Virus record (IMG/VR): IMGVR_UViG_3300005841_000032 | Span: 1-64,000 of that record | Reading direction: 5' to 3' (one strand) | Length of the DNA stretch: 64,000 bases | Origin: a virus | Part shown: one piece after another, positions 15,213 through 23,982 of the stretch | How positions within the stretch are numbered: the first letter of the stretch is position 1 | Layout of the letters: every line of letters begins with the position of its first letter | Notes under the pieces: generated by a model | What the model saw: only the letters and a program-made list of their open reading frames with translations | Told to the model about the DNA's origin: nothing | The model's database searches: none | Made by a program: the position numbers and the translations under genes

Positions 15213-15764
15213 TTAAAGTAAACCCAACATTTTATTTGTACGAGCAAATTTACCAAAATATTTTAAGGCAGCTTTGTCATACGCGATAGCGCCCAACATT
15301 GGATCATCAAAACTACCTATTAACGGACGATACTTCGTGCCATTTTTTAATGTTGTCATAATTCTAGCTTCCCACTTTTTTGAATGTTTGTTCCAACTAA
15401 CCCCTTTAAATCCAGATGTATTATGACTCATTAATTTACTATTTTGACCATTCTCAGAAACCGTACACATTCTTAAGTTTTGCTTCCTGTTGTCTAAAGT
15501 TATTCCATTCTTATGGTCTATTATAACTTTATCATTTAAATCTAAATTTAATAAAAATCTATGTAAACTTATCTTCTTTTTCCTATTCCACTTATCTGTA
15601 AACTGTGAAGCTCTACCCTCTACATAAATTAAATCTTTGGTTTTAGTCGTAAACCAAGTACACGCATTCATTACTTTATCATAATCTTCTTTATCAATTA
15701 TCGTTGAATAATTTCCGTTAATTACGACAATTTTATCATTTTTAGATAAGTTTGGAAATACCAT
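15213..15764 (-). CDS. HNH homing endonuclease with AP2 DNA-binding domain
   Basis: 183 aa. The HNH core reads HRFLLNLDLNDKVIIDHKNG followed by DNRKQNLRMCT. The C-terminal AP2-type domain has SGFKGVSWNKHSKKWEARI and AIAYDKAALKYFG. This arrangement is typical of free-standing phage homing endonucleases. It overlaps the end of the SbcC-like gene by 23 nt, so it appears inserted at that gene's 3' end. Confidence 0.9.
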   Translation of the reverse strand: MVFPNLSKNDKIVVINGNYSTIIDKEDYDKVMNACTWFTTKTKDLIYVEGRASQFTDKWNRKKKISLHRFLLNLDLNDKVIIDHKNGITLDNRKQNLRMCTVSENGQNSKLMSHNTSGFKGVSWNKHSKKWEARIMTTLKNGTKYRPLIGSFDDPMLGAIAYDKAALKYFGKFARTNKMLGLL

Positions 15765-17604
15765 TATTTTTTTCTATATGTATTAAATTATCAAAATTAA
15801 TATCTGCTCCAGAATGCGTTACTAACAAAATTGTTTTATCCAAATCATTAAGGGCATTAGCAACACTTTGAACCCCAATTGAATCAATAGCATTTAAAAG
15901 TTCATCTGAGACATATAAATTCAAACCACCATATTTACTTGAATTATTTATTAATTGCTGAAATGCTAAGTCACAACAAATATTTAATCTAGCTACTTCA
16001 CCAGCGGAAAATCTATAAATGTTTTGGGGGTTTAAGCCATTTCTATAAATAATAGGTTCCAAAGCCTGTTTAATTTCTCCGCTCTTTAATTTCTTAAATC
16101 CTTCTATCTCTAAGTTTAAGTCAGAGCCGGTATATTCGAGATACTGATTTACTAGTCCTGTGATTATTTGCAGTGGCTTATTGCCAAGATAGAATTTGAA
16201 GTCAGAGAAATAATTGACCCATTTAGACTTAAGTTCTAATTGCTTATCTAAATCTTCTCTCTTTTCTTGTAGTCCATGTAGTTCTTTCTGTTTAATAGAT
16301 ATTCGTCTATTAATATCTTTAGTCGTATCGCTGAAAGAGTTCCCCTCAATGAACTTTCTCCGTAATTCGAGTCCGTCGATTTCTTTGACGTATCGTTGCT
16401 GTTGTTGTTCAAGTGATTTAATTGTTCGGGCGATTGCATCTAATTCGGATTGAATGGTTTTATTTTCTCTTTCTTGTTTATATATTTCATCCAAAAGAAC
16501 ATCTATTTCTTTGCACTGTTCTTTTTTATTCTTAATGACTACCTGAATTTCTGCCAGTTGCTTTTCGTACTTTTTTAAATCCTGTTCCGTGTATGCTTCC
16601 TTGCTTCTCAAATGAAATTTATGACTGCATTCGGGGCAAGTAATTAAACCGGCAAGATGATTTTTTATGTGCTGAATTGATTTTCCCAATTCTGTTTCTT
16701 CGTCTTGTTCGCTTGTTGTGTCGAATTGTTCTGAAAGTTCTTCCAGTTCTTTTTTAGTAGCAAGGTCAATTTCATGAAGTTTGAATTTCTTTAGCTTCTT
16801 TTTATTGGCCCCTATTTCTTCCTCCGATTGTAAAATTTTATCCCCATAATCTGAAATTTCTAGATTTACTTTCTCAATTTTTACAGCCTTTTCGTTTTCA
16901 AATTCCTGTTCAGCATTATCATTGAACGAAGATTCGAGAGCAAGAATAAACCCCTCTGTTTCTGAAATGTTTTTTATGCAAATCTGAATATCGTCTTTAA
17001 CTTTGTTAATGTCCAGTTCGAGATTCTCAATTACCTTATCAACTATCGTTGTATTAGTGAACCTGCCAATTACTTCCAATTTCCTATCGGTGTTTACTTT
17101 CAAGAAAGGCTGATAGTATTTACCTGAAATCAAATAGTAGTTTAATAGGTCGTCTGCTTTAATATCTAATATCTCTTTCAAAATATAAGCATCACCAGCT
17201 TTAACGTCTACTCCGTTTTCAACGCCTCTTTTTGTTGGTAGTGTTTTAGGAACTATTCCATTAACAAGTATGCTTAACTCACTAGACGTTTTGTTGCTAT
17301 AAATTTTACGGGATATATCGCAAGTTAAATCGTGCTCTTTATTCAATAGACGAATGCCTACGGTTAAATATCCATCTTCACAAAACCAGCTTACTAAGTC
17401 TTTTGAACTACTTCCAGTAAGCGAATATCCTAATAGAGCAACGGGGATAATATCCATGAATGAAGTTTTGCCGCCCCCGTTGCTCTTTTGACCGCTGTTA
17501 TCGTTGTTCAATGCAGATATGACGAAGCATTTGGAGTCAAAAAAATATTTGACTTCTGCGAATGACACAAAGTTATTAGCTGATATGGAATGTATGCGCC
17601 ACAT
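15742..17604 (-). CDS. SbcC/Rad50-like ATPase subunit of recombination nuclease (T4 gp46-like)
   Basis: 620 aa. Walker A is NGGGKTS (residues 42-48). Long coiled coils flank a zinc hook CPEC (323-326). The ABC signature FSAGE lies at 532-536, Walker B at LNLYVSDEL (561-569) and the H-loop THS at 596-598. With the SbcD-like partner encoded just upstream it would process DNA ends for recombination-dependent replication. The ATG overlaps the stop of a small membrane-protein gene as TAATG. Confidence 0.93.
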   Translation of the reverse strand: MWRIHSISANNFVSFAEVKYFFDSKCFVISALNNDNSGQKSNGGGKTSFMDIIPVALLGYSLTGSSSKDLVSWFCEDGYLTVGIRLLNKEHDLTCDISRKIYSNKTSSELSILVNGIVPKTLPTKRGVENGVDVKAGDAYILKEILDIKADDLLNYYLISGKYYQPFLKVNTDRKLEVIGRFTNTTIVDKVIENLELDINKVKDDIQICIKNISETEGFILALESSFNDNAEQEFENEKAVKIEKVNLEISDYGDKILQSEEEIGANKKKLKKFKLHEIDLATKKELEELSEQFDTTSEQDEETELGKSIQHIKNHLAGLITCPECSHKFHLRSKEAYTEQDLKKYEKQLAEIQVVIKNKKEQCKEIDVLLDEIYKQERENKTIQSELDAIARTIKSLEQQQQRYVKEIDGLELRRKFIEGNSFSDTTKDINRRISIKQKELHGLQEKREDLDKQLELKSKWVNYFSDFKFYLGNKPLQIITGLVNQYLEYTGSDLNLEIEGFKKLKSGEIKQALEPIIYRNGLNPQNIYRFSAGEVARLNICCDLAFQQLINNSSKYGGLNLYVSDELLNAIDSIGVQSVANALNDLDKTILLVTHSGADINFDNLIHIEKNNGISKLI

Positions 17605-17726
17605 TAGATAAAAAATATACTTATTAAAGCAATAATAAAAACAAGTTTAACTATGAAGCTTGCAATTTTGACTGTTCGCATTACGTCTTCTATATAAGAA
17701 TCGTTTAAGTCGTCTTGATCGAACAT
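17604..17726 (-). CDS. Small membrane protein (40 aa) between sbcD-like and sbcC-like genes
   Basis: ATG at 17726 directly follows the SbcD-like stop, and its TAA overlaps the SbcC-like ATG. An acidic N terminus (MFDQDDLNDSYIEDVMRT) precedes one hydrophobic helix (FIVKLVFIIALISIFFI). The position between two subunits of a nuclease is curious. Function unknown. Confidence 0.55.
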   Translation of the reverse strand: MFDQDDLNDSYIEDVMRTVKIASFIVKLVFIIALISIFFI

Positions 17727-18767
17727 TTATATAAAATCATTTAGGAGTTGACGACCAAATTCAGGATTTTCTATTTCCTTGCTAGTTGACCATTCATCAA
17801 AGCTAGTAAGAATATCGTTATCATTCATAACTAATGTTTTATTAGCTGAAATATTTTGCACTTCAAATGACTCTTTTTCAATCAATACTTTTGCTCCCGT
17901 ATCTTGTAGCAATACAACTAAGTGTTTCTTTTCTTCGCTTACTTCACCTTGTACCCGGATTCTTATGTTCGCCTCTAATTGTTTCAATTTAACGCTATCA
18001 ACTAATTCTTTAGTTATATCTTCTGGCAATACGTCTACTGTTATATATTCAGGGAAATCTAATTGCAGAAAGTCAAATATTTCGTTTTTGTTTTCTGTAT
18101 CGTAAATTACAATTACTCCTTTATTCCTATCTTCTCCGAAATTAGCTTGATAGCCGGACCCAGTATAAATTATCTTACCGCCTTCCAATACTTGCCTATT
18201 ATGATAGTGGCCGATAATAACATAGGTGAATTCATTAAATTTATTCGATGTCACTTCACTTTCTTTTTTTGCTCCTTTGTTTGTAAATGAACCTTCAATG
18301 CCCACATGAGTACATAAAATGGATATGCGGCCCTGAGCCATATTCTCAATAATCGCTTTGAGCTTTTCGACATAAACTAATTTCTCATCGTAATAAGGTA
18401 AAAAATACAAGTCAACGAATTCATTTGAAAACATTTGACCTGCTTTTAATACTTTAAAAGCAGGATGACCGTCAAAGGCATCAAGAAAAGATGCGTCACT
18501 TGTTAAATCTGTTTTATCGTGATTGCCGGGGATAGCGTAAATAATGATTTGTCTTTCTGCTGCTTCGTCAAGAATGCTTTTCCAAGTGTTTAATACTTGC
18601 TCAGGCTGACCCTTTCTGGAATTGAAAATATCCCCTAAGTGTAATAAAGATTTAACCCCTAACTCATCGCATATATTAAAAGCCTGTTTGAATATTGATA
18701 TATTTATCTCAATCGTATTTTCAGACAAGTGGGTGTCTGTAATTGAAACTGCTATTGGTTGCTTCAT
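17727..18767 (-). CDS. SbcD/Mre11-like nuclease subunit (T4 gp47-like)
   Basis: ATG at 18767 (MKQPIAVSITDTHLSE) is preferred, because the 20 codons before it overlap a terminator hairpin. Calcineurin-like phosphoesterase motifs, numbered from this start: DTH (11-13), GDIF (45-48), GNHD (81-84), THVG around His154 and GHYH (186-189), all metal ligands. It works with the SbcC-like ATPase to trim DNA ends. 346 aa is typical. Confidence 0.92.
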   Translation of the reverse strand: MKQPIAVSITDTHLSENTIEINISIFKQAFNICDELGVKSLLHLGDIFNSRKGQPEQVLNTWKSILDEAAERQIIIYAIPGNHDKTDLTSDASFLDAFDGHPAFKVLKAGQMFSNEFVDLYFLPYYDEKLVYVEKLKAIIENMAQGRISILCTHVGIEGSFTNKGAKKESEVTSNKFNEFTYVIIGHYHNRQVLEGGKIIYTGSGYQANFGEDRNKGVIVIYDTENKNEIFDFLQLDFPEYITVDVLPEDITKELVDSVKLKQLEANIRIRVQGEVSEEKKHLVVLLQDTGAKVLIEKESFEVQNISANKTLVMNDNDILTSFDEWSTSKEIENPEFGRQLLNDFI

Positions 18768-18772
18768 ATAAA

Positions 18773-18816
18773 GAATTAAAAAAATAGAGCCGATATATTC
18801 CGAGTTATACCGACTC
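18773..18816 (-). terminator. Terminator after the ssDNA-binding protein gene
   Basis: GAGCCGATATA (18787-18797) pairs with TATACCGACTC (18806-18816), 11 pairs including two G-T. On the minus strand TATTTTTTTAATTC follows. It separates the gp32-like gene from the nuclease genes, allowing different expression levels. Confidence 0.75.
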
Positions 18817-18831
18817 ATTAACCACAACTAC

Positions 18832-20106
18832 CTATTTACCTTTATTCAATTTAGCGCGAATAGCTGCTAACTTATCATTTACATTTGCAATGTGCGCTGG
18901 TTCTTGTTGAGTTTGTGCAACATTGATCGTTTTGCCACCCACTATTTTAGGGACAATAGGAGCTTTTACTTCTTCTTCTGCATTTTCATCTTCTGCTTGT
19001 TCATCAACTTGTTGTTGAATAACAGGTTTTGCAGGGCGACCACGTTTAGGAGCCTCAATAGATTGAACTTGTTGAACTGGTTTCTTAACAATAGTAGGTT
19101 TATTTACTACTTTAGGTTGTTCTTCTAGTTCTGTCTGATTTTCTTCGTTCTCCTTCGCAGCATCTTCGGGCACAAGTGAAAACATTTCTTCAACCTTATT
19201 CAAAAACTCATCATAAGCAAAAACATTAATTGGATAACCTTCTTCCGCCAGTTTCTTATCGAACCTTTCAAGTCCTTCTAATTGATAATCCAAATCCTTA
19301 CGTTTGAATGAATTCACAAAACGCTCCCTGAGAGACTTCTGCTTATCAAATGCTGCCAATTGATCATCAGTCAATGGGGTTGGAGTGAGAGCATAATTAA
19401 ACTTATCTATCGCTTTCTTATCAAGTGAAACCGCATATTTAGTTTTAATGCCTTCGCCCGACTTGTTAATTACAATAGCAATTCCATCTTCCGGGTCTGA
19501 ATATGGATCGGGACTATTGGGGTCTTTACTTACACTTGCTGCAAGCTCACTTAATTGTTCTTTTACAGTCTTTTTAATTGAAAGAGTGGCAAGTTTACCT
19601 GAACGGTCAAGCGCATAACATTCCCAAGTATCAATTGGTCGCAATCCACCTTCTTTCTTTACAGGATCGAAACCTGAAATCTTATTCCAGATGATCTTTT
19701 CCTTTTTCTCATCACCGTCTACAAAATTAGGAATAGCTACTTTCTTAGCAAAATCCATATATTCTTCTACAAGATCAAATGGATAACCGCCATGAACTTT
19801 AGCGTTAAAGATAGGTTTTTGTTTTACTTCAAATTCCCCTTCAATTATTTTCTTATTTTCATCCCTTTTAGGAGTTTTTATTTTGAGGAAAGAAACACAT
19901 TTAGCTACAAAAGGAGAAAGTTCTTCCTGTGGTACATTTTCATCGGGGTGAAATGGCATAATGCGAAACCAATTGTCCCCATCTTTTACTTCATGTGCGT
20001 CACTATTGAAACTATTAGATGGCCTTACAAGTGCTTGTTTGCTTTCTTGACTCTTAATGTTTGCTAAAGACGCTGCTTTGTACTTACTTCTGTCGAATCC
20101 GGGCAT
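18832..20106 (-). CDS. Single-stranded DNA-binding protein (T4 gp32-like)
   Basis: 424 aa. The N terminus MPGFDRSKYKAASLANIK and the DGDNWFRIMPFHPDE segment resemble the OB-fold core of gp32-type proteins from large phages. The C-terminal third is acidic (AEDENAEEEVKAP) and contains an AT-hook-like PKRGRPAKP. An acidic tail that contacts other replication proteins is usual for this group. Its own terminator follows, consistent with high expression. Assignment rests on layout and context as much as on motifs. Confidence 0.75.
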   Translation of the reverse strand: MPGFDRSKYKAASLANIKSQESKQALVRPSNSFNSDAHEVKDGDNWFRIMPFHPDENVPQEELSPFVAKCVSFLKIKTPKRDENKKIIEGEFEVKQKPIFNAKVHGGYPFDLVEEYMDFAKKVAIPNFVDGDEKKEKIIWNKISGFDPVKKEGGLRPIDTWECYALDRSGKLATLSIKKTVKEQLSELAASVSKDPNSPDPYSDPEDGIAIVINKSGEGIKTKYAVSLDKKAIDKFNYALTPTPLTDDQLAAFDKQKSLRERFVNSFKRKDLDYQLEGLERFDKKLAEEGYPINVFAYDEFLNKVEEMFSLVPEDAAKENEENQTELEEQPKVVNKPTIVKKPVQQVQSIEAPKRGRPAKPVIQQQVDEQAEDENAEEEVKAPIVPKIVGGKTINVAQTQQEPAHIANVNDKLAAIRAKLNKGK

Positions 20107-20111
20107 AATTA

Positions 20112-20393
20112 TTAAAATTTAATTGTTGATTTAATTGTGTTTGAAAGTTTTTCTAGTTGTGAAATATATCCCTGAAGTGAAAATGATTTAACTGTGCTAT
20201 TTGCTAATTTAAATTTGGCTATTTTATCAAGTGCGTTGCCTAGATGACTGTAATAACCCCACGGTTGCACTTCACCCCGCTTTAAAATTGAAAAAGAAGA
20301 ATCTTCTATTTTTATATAAAATGGTTCTAAAATTTCATCAACTATTTGCGGTCTAACTTCTCTTTTGGAACCTTTTACTCTACCCCTTGGCAT
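20112..20393 (-). CDS. Hypothetical protein with basic N terminus (93 aa)
   Basis: Begins MPRGRVKGSKREVRP, an AT-hook-like basic stretch, followed by EPFYIKIEDSSFSILKRGEV. This resembles small phage proteins of the DUF5405 type from memory. It lies just upstream of the ssDNA-binding protein gene. Function unknown. Confidence 0.55.
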   Translation of the reverse strand: MPRGRVKGSKREVRPQIVDEILEPFYIKIEDSSFSILKRGEVQPWGYYSHLGNALDKIAKFKLANSTVKSFSLQGYISQLEKLSNTIKSTIKF

Positions 20394-20397
20394 ATTT

Positions 20398-20658
20398 TTA
20401 CAGGATTAAAAAATTTGCTGCATTAGTATATTCATAAGAATCTGCTAAAAGAGTTACACTATCTAACTCTCTATCTTTTGCAAATCCTAAACCGCTCTTA
20501 TCAAGATAATCGCGTAATTTACAATAAGCTTTATGTGCATTATCAGCAATCACATAAGCAATTCCATAAGAAACGTCCGTAGTATTATGTTGCATCCCAC
20601 GACACTTAACTAAAAACAATTTCTTATCTTTTGTTTTTTCAACTAATAATTCTGTCAT
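20398..20658 (-). CDS. Hypothetical protein (86 aa)
   Basis: Starts MTELLVEKTKDKKLFLVKC, with a compact alpha/beta appearance (SYGIAYVIADNAHKAYCKL). It sits 4-5 nt from each neighbour in the recombination cluster. No family recognised. Confidence 0.6.
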   Translation of the reverse strand: MTELLVEKTKDKKLFLVKCRGMQHNTTDVSYGIAYVIADNAHKAYCKLRDYLDKSGLGFAKDRELDSVTLLADSYEYTNAANFLIL

Positions 20659-20663
20659 AATTT

Positions 20664-21200
20664 CTATCGTTTATTTGAGAATAAGTTTTTGCTTGATTTG
20701 ATTAATACACTATTTATTGTCCCTTCTAGTATTTCTTTTTCAAATTCTTCTGGTTTCAATTTAGCAGAAATGGCGTTTAATTTTTGATCTTTAGATTTTG
20801 CCGACCAATAAAGACCATCAACTATATCAGCTTGTTTTTGAACTTTAAATACGTTCTCTTTCTTGATCTTATATTGAGGGTCGCGGGTTACTGCCATATC
20901 AATTGAATTCTCAGTTGCTTTTTCTCCTAAGCCAATTAGAAGTTTTTTATGCTTCTCGTACAATTGAGCTTCAAAAATAGTAAAATCTAATTGAACTTTC
21001 CTAAGCAAGTCATCGATTTCCGCTTTAATATTTGCAATGCGATTAAATATAACCGGAAAAGTTATTATATCGTACATTGGTGCATTCATGTCTATTTGAA
21101 GTAAATCCTCAATAGCTATTTCGCTAGAACCAAAGTCTTTTATTTCAAGAGTTAGGATTTTTTTTCCTAACTCTATTATCGTTTTCTCTGATTGCTGCAT
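20664..21200 (-). CDS. Possible UvsY-like recombination mediator
   Basis: 178 aa, helical and basic. The segment AVTRDPQYKIKKENVFKVQK followed by a YW-containing helix (VDGLYWSAKSKDQKLNAI) resembles mediator proteins that load recombinase onto gp32-coated DNA. The location beside the ssDNA-binding protein and SbcCD-like genes supports this. T4 UvsY is shorter, and no RecA/UvsX gene is in the window, so this is a tentative assignment. Confidence 0.45.
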   Translation of the reverse strand: MQQSEKTIIELGKKILTLEIKDFGSSEIAIEDLLQIDMNAPMYDIITFPVIFNRIANIKAEIDDLLRKVQLDFTIFEAQLYEKHKKLLIGLGEKATENSIDMAVTRDPQYKIKKENVFKVQKQADIVDGLYWSAKSKDQKLNAISAKLKPEEFEKEILEGTINSVLIKSSKNLFSNKR

Positions 21201-21203
21201 TAA

Positions 21204-21782
21204 TTATTTGCCATATTTTTTCAACATTGAATAGGCATAGGGCAAAGAGAAACCGCCTTTCTCGGAAAGTTCTTTTGCTTTAAGTATGCCAGATTCAATG
21301 AGAGATTTTGCAGTTGCTTCTTTGTTGTTTTTCGAACCGTCTTTGTTTTTTACCTTTGCAGTCTTTGCTGTTTTAACGGGAACCTCAATCTCAATGGTGT
21401 TCGTTTCATCATTAGAAAGCGTCAATTTCGTTGCATCAATTTCATCTTCGGGAAGAAACTCTTCTTCAATCACATTTACTTCTTCTGATTGTTTTATTAC
21501 TACTGTTTGTTGTGTACTACGCGATTTCATATTTGTTTTATTTAAGTTTTGTTTACGTGCTTTTATTTCTTCTTCAATATTATAGAACCTTGCCGCTTGA
21601 CCTGTTGAAACTTTTAATTGACTCATTATTGCTCTACCTCTAGGAGTGGTTCTGATATTATGCCATGCTTCTGATACTTCTTTTTGATCATAACCCAAGC
21701 CAGTATACAAGCCTACAAAAGTAGATTTAAAACATTTAGCGGCATCTTCGATTACAAGATTGTCTTGAGTATTAAGTTTCAT
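21204..21782 (-). CDS. Hypothetical protein (192 aa)
   Basis: The N-terminal helical part has CFKSTFVGLYTGLGYDQKEV and a possible helix-turn-helix (RAIMSQLKVSTGQAARFYNI). An acidic low-complexity linker follows, and the C terminus (GGFSLPYAYSMLKKYGK) resembles a second small DNA-binding helix. Possible DNA-binding role. It overlaps MazG by 4 nt. Confidence 0.5.
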   Translation of the reverse strand: MKLNTQDNLVIEDAAKCFKSTFVGLYTGLGYDQKEVSEAWHNIRTTPRGRAIMSQLKVSTGQAARFYNIEEEIKARKQNLNKTNMKSRSTQQTVVIKQSEEVNVIEEEFLPEDEIDATKLTLSNDETNTIEIEVPVKTAKTAKVKNKDGSKNNKEATAKSLIESGILKAKELSEKGGFSLPYAYSMLKKYGK

Positions 21783-22297
21783 TTTTCAAGCTCTTTTCTT
21801 TCTGCTAAAAGATCACGATTTTGAGCAAGCTCATCTGAATATTTTTCAGGATAGCGTTTTTTTAATTTGTCAATATTATTTTGCAAACCAGTTTCAAAAT
21901 CACATTCTCCATTATCAAAATTAGCCAAAATATTTAAAAGTATTTGGCAATATTCTTTTTCAATTTCTTGTGGAATTTCTTTATTATAAATAATCCATTT
22001 TTTAGCAAGATCAGTAAGCAAAGAAACATACCTAATCAAGTTACTGAATGTGCCACCGATCTGACCATAAGTAGAATCAGCAAGTTCAATGTCTCTCACA
22101 TTTACATACAAAGATAAATACCAAGCAATATCGCTGAGTTCTTCTGATCTATTAACAAAATCTCCACTAGCCATTGCGTCTTGCAATTCATTCAGTTCAC
22201 TAGTCATACCAATCAAAGCATGGGCTAAATCAAATTGTGAACTTAATAACCATTTGTTTGTTCGTGTCGATAAAAGTTTGTACTCTGAAAATTTCAT
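21779..22297 (-). CDS. MazG-like nucleotide pyrophosphohydrolase
   Basis: All-alpha NTP-PPase signature: ExxE (Glu34, Glu37 in MTSELNELQDA) and ExxD (Glu53, Asp56 in SEELSDIAWYLS), which bind magnesium. The C-terminal KLKKRYPEKYSDE is typical of phage MazG proteins. It would hydrolyse nucleotides, affecting pools or host alarmone signals. 172 aa. Adjacent to a dNMP kinase, forming a nucleotide cluster. Confidence 0.85.
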   Translation of the reverse strand: MKFSEYKLLSTRTNKWLLSSQFDLAHALIGMTSELNELQDAMASGDFVNRSEELSDIAWYLSLYVNVRDIELADSTYGQIGGTFSNLIRYVSLLTDLAKKWIIYNKEIPQEIEKEYCQILLNILANFDNGECDFETGLQNNIDKLKKRYPEKYSDELAQNRDLLAERKELEK

Positions 22298-22533
22298 TTT
22301 CTTATTTTGTTTAATATGTATTTTGCTATGTTGCCCTCAAAGAATCTGCGAATTAAATACCCACGTCCTACGCTTATGATCGTAAACAATACAGTGGATA
22401 GCGTCATTTGACCACCACTCATTTCTATTCCACAAATCTTATTAACTACCGGAAGAAATGCAAATGTGATTAACAGACCAATAAACGTATTTACTGAGGC
22501 TTCAATAAGAGACTCTTTACGGGATTGGCTCAT
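22294..22533 (-). CDS. Small two-helix membrane protein, DUF7220-like
   Basis: 79 aa. MSQSRKESLIEASVNTFIGL begins a first transmembrane helix, and a second follows (LSTVLFTIISVGRGYLIRRFF). This pattern (SRK-SLIE ... R-YLIRRFF) is common in phage genomes. It overlaps both neighbours by 4 nt. Function unknown. Confidence 0.7.
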   Translation of the reverse strand: MSQSRKESLIEASVNTFIGLLITFAFLPVVNKICGIEMSGGQMTLSTVLFTIISVGRGYLIRRFFEGNIAKYILNKIRK

Positions 22534-23228
22534 AAATTTAAATTTTTAACAATTGAAATTATTTGTTGCTCCAAATAATTAAGATCATAAATATTATCTA
22601 CAATAAAATCCCAATCTGAATAATTATCCAATGATGTTTCAGAAGGGTGATTGGAGATTTTATCTGACTTTCTATTAATACGAATTAATATACCGCCATT
22701 ATCTTTAATGGCTTTTGCCTCATTGGGGAATCTAACGTCTGTTATTAACCAGTTAGAATTTTCATGCAAATCAGCAAACAAACAATTAACCCAAATTTGA
22801 GGATGAATCAAATCTCTTCCCGCTTCTGTTCCCAGTATCTGTAAAATTTTACGCGGAGTTAAAACTTCCGATTCTATTCTATATTTCCCTTCGCCACTTA
22901 TTTCAACTAAATACTTATGATTCTTTTTTGCTTCATCCTCACTTGCAAAATAATCGGGATAAGTAAAATCTTTAAATATTCCATCGTGATCTATTCCATT
23001 ATTCACAAAAAACCATCGACGCCAATTTTCATTCAATGGTGCATTTTTAACTTCTTCTTTCTCTAATTCTTCAATAGGAATATTAGTAAGCAAAGAAACT
23101 ATTTGTTTGAGTTTATAAGCAAACTTTTTGATCTCCCAACTATATTCAGAATGATGTCTAAACATAGATGCAAATGTATCTTTACCAGAACCTATCTTGC
23201 CGCTAATTCCAATTATATCTCTTTTCAT
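22530..23228 (-). CDS. Deoxynucleoside monophosphate kinase
   Basis: 232 aa. P-loop GKIGSGKDT (residues 10-18) at the N terminus, LGTEAGRDL in the middle and ITDVRFPNEAKAI near residue 162. These are the hallmarks of T4 gp1-type dNMP kinases. It would supply dNDPs for phage DNA synthesis, alongside the MazG gene. Confidence 0.88.
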   Translation of the reverse strand: MKRDIIGISGKIGSGKDTFASMFRHHSEYSWEIKKFAYKLKQIVSLLTNIPIEELEKEEVKNAPLNENWRRWFFVNNGIDHDGIFKDFTYPDYFASEDEAKKNHKYLVEISGEGKYRIESEVLTPRKILQILGTEAGRDLIHPQIWVNCLFADLHENSNWLITDVRFPNEAKAIKDNGGILIRINRKSDKISNHPSETSLDNYSDWDFIVDNIYDLNYLEQQIISIVKNLNL

Positions 23229-23250
23229 ATTTTGAGTTTGTAAAACTATA

Positions 23251-23982
23251 TTATTTTTTAGAATCTACCAAACGTTTTATATAAAATTCTGATTGAACAG
23301 GATTTTTTATTTTTATTATCCAGCCTTCTTTTGATTCTTTATGTACATATAAACGGTCCCATTCATTTTCACTTTCTAATTCAAATTCATCTTTATCAGT
23401 ACGTTCTTCCCATTGTTTTTCTGTAAGCCGTTTCTTAACTTTTGTTTTACTTCCATTAAAAGGGTTGTTGATCATTTTTTTATTTCTAGTTTCAAATTCG
23501 CTTAATTTAGTTCTATTTAAATAGTAAGTGATTAACGCCTTACTGATTCCCATTTCCTCTGCTATTTCTTTGTTTGTGTATCCATTTAGTCGTTTGGTTA
23601 AAATCTCTTTTGTTGTTTCTTCATTGCCCGTAAATACTGCTCTATCTTTTGGAACTGAATTTATCAACTCCATATATTCGCCTAATAATTCAGTTGCTAT
23701 ATATTCATCTTCTGGAGTAGTCGCATAAAAAATATTTTCATCAAATTCAACAAATTTTCTCTGTCCTTGATTTACCTTATTATAAAACCAAACGTTATTT
23801 TTCAAATGAGCAAAAAAGGTATACTTAACAGTCTTAATAATTGTACCTATATGTTCATCAAATAAATCTCTTTCACATTTATTCCACCAAGCTAAATAAG
23901 CATCATGTAGTATGTCTCTATATAACTCACTATCTAATTTAAATGAATAGCTTCTAGCCTTTCTATAATTTTCAACATTCAC
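23251..23982 (-). CDS. Sigma-like regulator (ECF-like region 2 and region 4)
   Basis: 243 aa, GTG start overlapping the upstream stop as GTGA. The N-terminal part (YRDILHDAYLAWWNK) resembles sigma region 2. The segment LNGYTNKEIAEEMGISKALITYYLNRTK is a clear helix-turn-helix of region 4 type. A C-terminal 80-residue extension is unlike ECF factors. It may be a phage middle or late sigma factor; the second one in this window. Confidence 0.75.
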   Translation of the reverse strand: MNVENYRKARSYSFKLDSELYRDILHDAYLAWWNKCERDLFDEHIGTIIKTVKYTFFAHLKNNVWFYNKVNQGQRKFVEFDENIFYATTPEDEYIATELLGEYMELINSVPKDRAVFTGNEETTKEILTKRLNGYTNKEIAEEMGISKALITYYLNRTKLSEFETRNKKMINNPFNGSKTKVKKRLTEKQWEERTDKDEFELESENEWDRLYVHKESKEGWIIKIKNPVQSEFYIKRLVDSKK

